DNA from: Deltaproteobacteria bacterium
Lineage (GTDB): Bacteria > Desulfobacterota > DSM-4660 > Desulfatiglandales > Desulfatiglandaceae
DNA length: 8,152 nucleotides
Assembly (NCBI GenBank): GCA_019313765.1
Contig: JAFDAP010000060.1
Coordinates: 1 to 8,152 of the forward strand
Direction of reading: 5' to 3'
This document shows positions 1 through 4,227 of the stretch, piece after piece. Each line of letters begins with the position of its first letter. Position 1 is the first letter of the stretch. The notes below the pieces were generated by a model. It saw only the letters and a program-made list of their open reading frames with translations, had not been told where the DNA came from and did no database searches. Both the position numbers and the translations under genes were made by a program.

Positions 1-438
1 GCCCATGATCTTGATATTCTTTAATCCCGACATATCACTGATCAATGAAATACCATCTTCAGGCATAACGCCCGCCTTCTGCGGTTCCTCACCGCTATTG
101 ACTTCTATAAGGACTTGCATGACTTTCCCCATGTTCTGACATGCCTTGTCAATTGCCCTTGCAAGCTTCATGGAATCCACGGTCTCGATCATATCAAATA
201 TCTTGACTGCCTTTTTGGCCTTGTTGCTCTGCAGGTGCCCGATCATATGCCACCTTACCTTTGCACCTACGGCCTCGAATGCCTTTTCAGCCTCTTGCAC
301 ATAGTTTTCGCCTATGATCTTCAGACCCGCCTCAATGGCCTCCAAGACCTCGTCCGGGGTTCTTGTCTTGGCCGCACCAACAAATTCAACACCCTCCGGC
401 AATTCCTCTAAGATTTTCTTAAGGTTCTCTTTTATCAT
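1..438 (-). CDS. yggS: YggS/PROSC-family PLP-binding protein (C-terminus cut off by window edge)
   Basis: The visible 146 residues are the N-terminal two thirds of a YggS/YBL036C-type protein, a single-domain alanine-racemase-like TIM barrel that binds pyridoxal 5'-phosphate and acts in vitamin B6 and amino-acid homeostasis without a firmly known catalytic reaction. Family signatures seen are FVGAAKT with the presumed PLP lysine at K24, IGENYVQEA at 42-50, and WHMIGHLQSNK at 63-73, followed by IETVDS and VLIEVNSGEEPQKAG. The family is usually about 220-230 residues, so roughly 80 are missing, including the C-terminal phosphate-binding part. The start is set by AGGAG a few bases before the ATG at 438. 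The N-terminus is about 12 residues shorter than in E. coli YggS. It is divergent from the gene at 1130, with a 691-bp gap. The family call is secure; the exact physiological role is not known. Confidence 0.93.
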   Translation of the reverse strand, partial: MIKENLKKILEELPEGVEFVGAAKTRTPDEVLEAIEAGLKIIGENYVQEAEKAFEAVGAKVRWHMIGHLQSNKAKKAVKIFDMIETVDSMKLARAIDKACQNMGKVMQVLIEVNSGEEPQKAGVMPEDGISLISDMSGLKNIKIMG

Positions 439-503
439 GCCCGCTCTCCTTTCCGACCGAACCGTATTAAGCACAAAATACTGGATATGCCACACGTATC
501 GTG

Positions 504-795
504 ATATTATTTAGTGTCCATCCAGAAATGGCCCTTTTTCACAATCCCCCGCCTGCTTCGGGACAGGTCAGCGTCAACCCGCCAGAGGCGGATAAATCGG
601 CGGGCTTGGTGTTCCCGCACATGTGCGGGACGCTCAACCCCTTGATTTCTTCGCACTCGCTTCGCGGTGACTCAGTCCCACTGCTTCGCAGCGGGTTCCC
701 GGAAGCCTTGGTCTTGTAAATCCCGCTGAAGCGGGACTGAATTGGACACTTGCAAGTGCCCTTTTTTCATTTATGGATGGACACTATTTAATATA
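504..795. mobile_element. MITE-like element with ~27-bp terminal inverted repeats
   Basis: The ends read TAGTGTCCATCC from 512 inward and the same on the opposite strand from 786 inward. Extended outward and inward (504-530 against 769-795) the two arms match at 24 of 27 positions. The 275 bp between carry no convincing gene. The interior is rich in short palindromes: CCGCC-AGA-GGCGG (579-591), a perfect 16-bp CCCGCACATGTGCGGG (614-629), CTGC-TTC-GCAG (681-691) and CCCGCT-GA-AGCGGG (722-735). A GCCCTTTTT tract lies just inside both ends in the same orientation (531-539, 758-767). No clean target-site duplication is visible because both flanks are AT-rich and continue the inverted repeat. A non-autonomous transposon remnant is the best reading. 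A long structured RNA or a lineage-specific intergenic repeat is the alternative. Confidence 0.55.
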
Positions 796-1089
796 ATTTC
801 ACAATAATTTTGCGTTGTAAATTTTATTATTCTATCACACTCCTTATCCAATAGCCTTTTTTTTACCCGCCGGATAAGAGAATATCAATCACAGGGATAA
901 CTGCTCAGGTTCAAGGTTAGACTGATGAAAGACAGGTTCGATTCTAAACCTAAATGCATAGTTCACCCAGTTCTTGCAGAACACTAAGTGCTATTGCACA
1001 CAAATCCGGAGCGAATTCTTTGTTGCAAAGGAGATATGAAGAAAATAGCAAAGCGATTAACCTTGAACTGTGAACCGTGAACCTGACAA
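796..1089. other. Intergenic region without recognised gene
   Basis: No reading frame here has a plausible start and family resemblance. The stretch is AT-rich at 796-860 and then mixed. Minor structures are a 7-bp inverted repeat CTTATCC/GGATAAG (843-849, 872-878) and AGGTTAGA/TCTAAACCT (914-921, 943-951, one bulge). A GGAG motif at 1031-1034 precedes an ATG that opens only a 14-codon frame, which I do not call a gene. The promoter of the gene at 1130 must lie here or in the element to its left, but I see no strong -35/-10 pair. Confidence 0.4.
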
Positions 1090-1109
1090 CCTGAGTAATT
1101 ACTCACAGG
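1090..1109. promoter_or_regulatory. Perfect 14-bp palindrome upstream of the tandem-domain gene (possible operator)
   Basis: TGAGTAATTACTCA at 1092-1105 is a perfect palindrome, extended by CC on the left and C-AGG on the right with one extra base. It ends about 9 bp before the GGGGGAG ribosome binding site and 25 bp before the ATG at 1130, so it would lie in the leader or core promoter. Its form suits a dimeric DNA-binding protein. The stem is AT-rich and not followed by a T-run, so it is not a terminator. Regulatory function is inferred only from position and symmetry. Confidence 0.4.
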
Positions 1110-1129
1110 ATTAAACTGGGGGAGACGTA

Positions 1130-1564
1130 ATGACACACGAAGACAGGGGACATTATGCAAAAAAACACCCGGCAGACCGTGAAGTGAACAAAAAAGTTGC
1201 TGAAGCCGTGAAAAAGCGAACTTCCAATGGAAAGATATCTTGCGCTGAGGCATTTAAGATTGCAGACGATTCAAACGTGCAGCCCGCTGAGGTAGGTTTT
1301 ACAATAGACTTCCTTGAAACACGGATCGTGAAATGCCAGTTGGGGCTCTTCGGTCATAGCCCCGAAAAGAGTATTGTTAAACCCGCAAAAGCCGTGTCAA
1401 GCGCCCTGGAAGAGGCTATTCGTGAGCGTCTGGTTAATGGACGCCTCTCCTGCAAGGCTGCCTGGGATATAGCCGAAAAATCCGGAATACCCAAAATGGG
1501 GGTCTCCTCAGCCTGTGAGACTTTGGAAATAAAAATCAATTCCTGCCAGTTGGGATCTTTTTGA
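1130..1564 (+). CDS. Small protein with a tandemly duplicated cysteine-containing domain, function unknown
   Basis: The 144-residue soluble protein consists of a charged N-terminus and two copies of one domain, about residues 19-75 and 89-144. Shared positions read NG(K/R)(I/L)SC-A-IA-S, then V, and end in CQLG-F. The cysteines C38/C69 and C108/C139 are spaced 31 residues apart in both copies, and the repeat period is exactly 70 residues; C129 is the only other cysteine. The alternation of predicted helices with a short turn looks like a helix-turn-helix or small helical fold, and the paired cysteines could bind metal or form a disulfide; both are inferences. There is no signal peptide or membrane segment. 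The start is supported by GGGGGAG five bases upstream. The gene stands alone, divergent from the YggS gene and convergent with the HesB-like gene, behind a 14-bp palindrome. I do not recognise a named family. Confidence 0.8.
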   Translation: MTHEDRGHYAKKHPADREVNKKVAEAVKKRTSNGKISCAEAFKIADDSNVQPAEVGFTIDFLETRIVKCQLGLFGHSPEKSIVKPAKAVSSALEEAIRERLVNGRLSCKAAWDIAEKSGIPKMGVSSACETLEIKINSCQLGSF

Positions 1565-1567
1565 CAT

Positions 1568-1619
1568 AAAAAAGCCGCCCCCTTCATCCCACCTGAAAGG
1601 CTGGGATCGGGATAGCGGC
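1568..1619 (-). terminator. Intrinsic terminator of the HesB-like gene
   Basis: Read on the minus strand, a strong stem is formed by outer arms GCCGC (1619-1615) and GCGGC (1578-1574), a middle CCC/GGG pair and inner arms ATCCCA/TGGGAT (1607-1602 with 1591-1586) around a 10-nt loop. It is followed directly by six T residues (1573-1568). It lies 17 bp past the stop of the HesB-like gene and ends four bases short of the stop of the convergent gene at 1564. On the plus strand the downstream sequence has only a scattered T-run, so bidirectional action is possible but weak. Confidence 0.8.
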
Positions 1620-1635
1620 CTGAAAATTGTTGTCT

Positions 1636-1953
1636 TTAACAACTACTGCAGGACTGCCCGCAGGTGCCACCCATGGCCATACTGGAAGAAATATTAAATC
1701 CGGCGCCCATGGGGGTATCGACATAATCCACCTTTATCGGTTTCACCATATTAAACAGATTCTTTTCAATGATGTAGCTGAGTCCTTTATCATCAAACGT
1801 ATGGTCTTCGTCTCTAGGCTCATCCAGAGCCATGCCCAATGAGGGCCCGGATCAGCCGCCACCTGCCATCATTATCCTGATGTGTGGAATCTCTTCTTTA
1901 TCTTTCAGAAATTCCTTTATCATCTCAGTTGCCTTTTCGGTTACCTCAAACAT
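1636..1953 (-). CDS. HesB/IscA-like iron-sulfur protein, predicted selenoprotein (in-frame TGA, Sec34)
   Basis: This is a 105-residue A-type Fe-S carrier-like protein whose codon 34 is TGA (1854-1852). The frame continues without break: GGG-U-SGPSLGMALDEP, then KPIKVDYVDTP and GAGFNISSS, ending in a cysteine cluster C98, C102, C105. E. coli IscA has about 107 residues with cluster ligands C35, C99 and C101, so U34 falls on the first ligand position and C98 on the second; CGQSC replaces the usual CGC. Cysteine-containing HesB-like homologues keep GGC-SGPSLG at this site, and HesB-like selenoproteins are a known deltaproteobacterial family (recalled, not searched). The start at 1953 has a perfect AAGGAGG. 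A TTG start at 1839 would drop the ligand and has no ribosome binding site. Likely role: Fe-S cluster binding, transfer or redox chemistry. The alternative, a nonsense mutation, is disfavoured by the intact downstream sequence and a possible SECIS hairpin. Confidence 0.88.
1824..1854 (-). promoter_or_regulatory. Candidate bacterial SECIS hairpin downstream of the Sec TGA
   Basis: One base after the TGA (1854-1852) the mRNA can pair CCGGGCC (1850-1844) with GGCTCTGG (1831-1824), using two G-U pairs or one bulged U, leaving a 12-nt loop that contains GGG at 1837-1835. Bacterial SECIS elements lie immediately 3' of the UGA inside the coding region and present exposed G residues in the loop to SelB. 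A competing shorter stem, GCCC-TCATT-GGGC, overlaps it. The fold was judged by eye only, and the loop does not exactly match the E. coli fdhF type. Confidence 0.5.
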
Positions 1954-1992
1954 ATCTGCCTCCTTATCGATTTTTTTCTCTTCTTGGTTAAT

Positions 1993-2020
1993 AAATTATG
2001 CACTAAAATCAGGTTGTCAA
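1993..2020 (-). promoter_or_regulatory. Sigma70-type promoter for the HesB-like selenoprotein gene
   Basis: On the minus strand a perfect -35 TTGACA (2020-2015) is followed after 16 bp by TAATTT (1998-1993). Initiation would fall near 1986, giving a leader of about 33 nt that contains the AAGGAGG site. The promoter sits in the 103-bp gap after rdgB, so the HesB-like gene can be transcribed on its own even if rdgB also reads through. Confidence 0.55.
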
Positions 2021-2056
2021 ATATAGAGCCACAAAACAGAGAAAGGTTACACTTTT

Positions 2057-2689
2057 TTAAAAAGGCTCATCTGCAAGCCTTTGCCTCAACCATATCAAGG
2101 CCTTATCAAATTCACTCTTGAGTTCCGCTATAGCCTTACCACGGTGACTAACCCGATTCTTTTCCTCGGTAGTCAGCTCTGCAAAGGTCTTTCCCAGGGG
2201 AGGATAATAGAAAAGGGGGTCATACCCAAACCCCTTGGTCCCTGTCAATTCTTGAGCTATGACGCCTTCACATGTAGCCTCATAGATTAGGGAAGGTCCC
2301 ATGGGCACGGCAATAGCAATAATACACGTGAAGGCGGCCTCTCTGTTGACCGCACCTTCCATTGCCTTTAAAAGTTTAAGGTTGTTTGCCTCGTCAGTCG
2401 CGTCCTCTCCGGCATAGCGCGCGGAATGGACCCCCGGCATTCCGCCAAGGACCTTTACCATTAAACCGGAATCGTCCGCAAGGGCAGGAAATCCAAGGAC
2501 TTTAGCCGTAAAGTGGGCCTTTTTTACTGCATTATCTTCAAAAGTTTCTCCATCCTCAATGACAGGGGGGATCGGCCCGAAATCCTTGAGACTCCTTATT
2601 TCAATATCAAAATCAGCGACCAGGTGTTTAAACTCGGCTATCTTACCCTCATTTCGCGTTGCAAGCACTAAGGGTCGATCAAGCTCCAT
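2057..2689 (-). CDS. rdgB: XTP/dITP diphosphatase (RdgB/HAM1 family non-canonical purine NTP pyrophosphatase)
   Basis: This cytoplasmic enzyme hydrolyses XTP, dITP and ITP to the monophosphate and pyrophosphate, keeping deaminated purines out of DNA and RNA. The 210 residues carry the whole family pattern: ATRNEGKIAEF near the N-terminus (nucleotide-binding T11, N13, K16), ETFEDNA at 48-54, ALADDSGL at 69-76 with the catalytic aspartate pair D72/D73, GVHSARYAGE at 86-95, KGFGYDPLF at 152-160, GKTFAEL and the C-terminal SHRGKA at 181-186. I chose the ATG at 2689 because GGGAG lies six bases before it. An in-frame ATG at 2695 would abut that site. A longer frame reaches 2764, but its extra N-terminus translates intergenic repeat sequence and lacks homology to the family. 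Length is normal for the family. The gene is divergent from the methyltransferase and 103 bp from the HesB-like gene. Confidence 0.96.
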   Translation of the reverse strand: MELDRPLVLATRNEGKIAEFKHLVADFDIEIRSLKDFGPIPPVIEDGETFEDNAVKKAHFTAKVLGFPALADDSGLMVKVLGGMPGVHSARYAGEDATDEANNLKLLKAMEGAVNREAAFTCIIAIAVPMGPSLIYEATCEGVIAQELTGTKGFGYDPLFYYPPLGKTFAELTTEEKNRVSHRGKAIAELKSEFDKALIWLRQRLADEPF

Positions 2690-2728
2690 ATGCATCTCCC
2701 GAGTAAAGAATCCACGCCCGTCGAAGAT

Positions 2729-2741
2729 CCCGCTATGCGGG
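2729..2741. repeat. Small CCCGC-TAT-GCGGG hairpin in the rdgB leader
   Basis: Five-bp arms flank a three-base loop, about 40 bp upstream of the rdgB start and just outside the first 237-bp repeat. The arms match the CCCGC/GCGGG palindromes inside the element at 504-795, so it may belong to the same class of short palindromic repeat. No T-run follows on either strand. Confidence 0.4.
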
Positions 2742-2750
2742 GGAGGACCA

Positions 2751-2987
2751 GGCTTTGGTTTCACCCCCTAAGGGTTAGACGTTTTTCGCTATTCGGTTGC
2801 GCGGCTCGTTTCGTCTTTCGTCTACCGGTTGCGGGTTTTTTTACCGAAAACCGCTTTACGAATCCCGATACGAGCGTCACAACCTCAACCCTATACCGAA
2901 TAACATAGAGTTTTCTAAAATCATTAAGGCAAAGCCCTCTGACTCTGACCCCGACCAGAGGACGGGGTTTTCCAAGTTCCAATAAAG
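2751..2987. repeat. 237-bp structured direct repeat, copy 1
   Basis: This block is repeated at 3077-3313 with the same length and 12 substitutions (about 95% identity) at a fixed offset of 326 bp. It starts GGCTTTGG, and the complementary CAAAGCC lies at 2930-2936. Near the right end ACCCCG/CGGGGT (2948-2953, 2963-2968) followed by TTTT looks like a plus-strand terminator. Both strands hold open frames of 62-73 codons, but 9 of the 12 differences between copies change the amino acid in either frame, as expected of neutral change, and no ribosome binding site is present. I therefore treat it as non-coding. Several internal stems that are perfect in copy 2 are broken here, so this copy looks decayed. 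Confidence 0.85.
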
Positions 2988-3012
2988 GTGTGGACTATAA
3001 TCTATTTTTTTT

Positions 3013-3070
3013 GATCTTACAACCTGAATTTTTCCCATTTTCCTTCTGGTTGTAAAGATCCGGATCCGGA
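3013..3070. other. Inverted repeat and 12-bp palindrome between the two direct repeats
   Basis: GATCTTACAACC (3013-3024) and GGTTGTAAAGATC (3048-3060, one extra A) can form a 12-bp stem around a pyrimidine-rich 23-nt loop. A run of eight T precedes it on the plus strand, which is the wrong side for a terminator in either direction. The perfect palindrome TCCGGATCCGGA (3059-3070) overlaps the right arm and abuts copy 2. Function is unknown. Possibilities are an operator, the remnant end of an insertion, or part of the repeat unit. Confidence 0.45.
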
Positions 3071-3076
3071 GGGCCC

Positions 3077-3313
3077 GGCTTTGGTTTCACCCCCTAAGGA
3101 TTAGACGGTTTTCGCTACTCGGTTGCGCGGCTCGTTTCGTCTTTCGTCTGCCGGTTGCGGGATTTTTTACCGAAAACCGCTTTACGAATCCCGATACGAG
3201 CGTCGCAACCGCAACCCTAAACCGAATAACATAGAGTTTCCTGAACTCATTAAGGCAAAGCCCACTGACTCTGACCCCGACCAGAGGACGGGGTTTTCCA
3301 AGTTCCAATAAAG
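3077..3313. repeat. 237-bp structured direct repeat, copy 2 (better-preserved fold)
   Basis: Long-range complementarity is strong in this copy: CGGTTTTCG/CGAAAACCG (3106-3114 with 3171-3179), CGGTTGCG plus GCTCGT (3120-3127, 3130-3135) with ACGAGC plus CGCAACCG (3196-3201, 3204-3211), TTCGT/ACGAA (3136-3140 with 3184-3188), and the alternative GGTTGCGG/CCGCAACC (3153-3160 with 3209-3216). The ends GGCTTTG (3077-3083) and CAAAGCC (3256-3262) could close the structure. A CCCCG/CGGGG hairpin with a short T-run follows at 3274-3297. The copy ends 45 bp before the methyltransferase start. It may be a dispersed repeat, a non-autonomous element or a structured RNA; the sequence alone does not decide. 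Confidence 0.85.
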
Positions 3314-3358
3314 ATAAAAGTGGACATGGATGCCGGGCTGTGCAAAAAATGAATCATC

Positions 3359-4015
3359 ATGTTTTCTTTAGAATCCTTCCATAAAGAATACGAGACCGAT
3401 ACAACAGACCTTACAATAAAGGAACGTCGTTTCAGTTTCCTTGTCCCCAGGTCCATTGACAGGTTTCTGGATCCCGAGGATGTATTCCATGATTTTCCCC
3501 TGTGGTCCAAGATCTGGGAAACCTCCATTGTACTGTCCGAATATCTTGCAGGAATCCCTGTGGAACCTGAAAAACATTTTCTCGAGATCGGGGGCGGCAT
3601 AGGCCTTGTTGGAATTATTGCCTCGGCCTTCGGGCATAGGGTGACCATGACGGAATACAACCCTGATGCCCTCAATTATGCCCGTGCCAATGCCGAAACA
3701 AATCCGCCTTCTGCGGACTCAAATTTGGAAATCACTCAACTGGACTGGAACAGGCCCCGCCTTGAGGGATTATTCGACTATATTGTGGGGTCGGAAGTGA
3801 TCTATAAGGAAAAGGATTTTGAACCTGTACTGAAGCTCTTCAAGCGGTATCTTAAGCCGGAAGGGGAGATCATCTTAGCTGAAGGGCTTCGAAAGACAAG
3901 CATGGAATTTTTCAGACAGATGGGCGAACTATTCGAAATGAAGGCACAAAAAAAGGTCCTTCGCTACAAAGAGAGAGAAACCAGGGTGATACTTTGCAGG
4001 ATGAAATTGAAATAA
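3359..4015 (+). CDS. METTL21-like SAM-dependent methyltransferase (Methyltransf_16 type)
   Basis: The 218-residue cytosolic protein has a class I Rossmann methyltransferase domain: motif I LEIGGGIGLVG at 75-85 (SAM-binding glycine loop), acidic post-I TEYNPDAL at 98-105 (E99 should hold the SAM ribose), LDWNRP at 128-133, and FDYIVGSEVIYK at 139-150, where the METTL21/lysine-methyltransferase family carries its D/E-V-x-Y motif. PLWSKIWE at 47-54 resembles the conserved tryptophan segment before the Rossmann core of that family. Relatives methylate protein lysines in eukaryotes; the bacterial substrate is unknown, so I call only the enzyme class. An in-frame TGA four codons upstream (just before ATC ATC ATG) limits the start to 3359. 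No clear ribosome binding site precedes it, so expression may be low or leader-dependent. It is divergent from rdgB and convergent with the mannose cluster. Confidence 0.85.
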   Translation: MFSLESFHKEYETDTTDLTIKERRFSFLVPRSIDRFLDPEDVFHDFPLWSKIWETSIVLSEYLAGIPVEPEKHFLEIGGGIGLVGIIASAFGHRVTMTEYNPDALNYARANAETNPPSADSNLEITQLDWNRPRLEGLFDYIVGSEVIYKEKDFEPVLKLFKRYLKPEGEIILAEGLRKTSMEFFRQMGELFEMKAQKKVLRYKERETRVILCRMKLK

Positions 4016-4199
4016 ATTCCAAATATCAAATCACAAATAACAAACAAATCACAATTACCAAAATTCCAAATCACAAACTGTTTTCATCATTAGTATATTG
4101 TAGTTTGAGATTATTGCCTGTATTTGGCTTGGTATTTGTAATTTGGTGCTTGGAGTTTGGAATTTACTTGTGATTTGGTGCTTGTGATTTGGGATTTAA
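4015..4199. repeat. AT-rich CAAAT/ATTTG imperfect inverted repeat between convergent genes
   Basis: Starting at the stop codon of the methyltransferase, the left arm (4015-4078) is built of CAAAT, TCCAAAT and CACAAA units. The right arm (about 4120-4199) is built of their complements ATTTGG, TTGTGATTTGG and TTTGGAATTT. The arms can pair imperfectly into a long hairpin with a central 40-nt spacer. It fills most of the 212 bp between two convergent genes, where a bidirectional stop would be useful, but no GC-rich stem with a T-run is present. Similar low-complexity sequence is common between genes in this kind of organism (recalled, not searched). Confidence 0.7.
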
Positions 4200-4227
4200 T
4201 CAGTGACAAATTCAATTCAGTTTTTTC

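Noticed and set aside
504..795. CRISPR array suggested by repeated CCCGC/GCGGG units
   Set aside because: The units are short palindromes of differing sequence and irregular spacing, with no constant direct repeat and no cas genes.
914..951. CTGATGA followed by GGTTCGATTC inside a small hairpin, resembling a hammerhead core or a tRNA T-arm
   Set aside because: There is no GAAA partner or third stem for a hammerhead. The T-arm-like sequence has no pairing flanks, acceptor stem or anticodon arm.
1031..1079. GGAG followed by ATG opening a 14-codon frame upstream of the gene at 1130
   Set aside because: Too short, without attenuator-type codon runs or a following terminator/antiterminator pair. 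Probably chance.
1562..1564. TGA at the end of the duplicated-domain gene as a second selenocysteine codon
   Set aside because: Both repeats end at CQLG-F, so the protein is complete. The sequence after the TGA is the terminator of the convergent gene and soon meets another stop.
1636..1839. HesB-like gene as a truncated gene starting at TTG 1839, or as a pseudogene
   Set aside because: A perfect ribosome binding site and promoter lie upstream of 1953, and the sequence on both sides of the TGA keeps the family pattern, so readthrough as selenocysteine explains it better.
2775..2781. GTTAGAC resembling an integron attC core site (GTTRRRY)
   Set aside because: Copy 2 of the repeat has ATTAGAC, the matching RYYYAAC partner is missing at the expected place, and no integrase or cassette genes are present.
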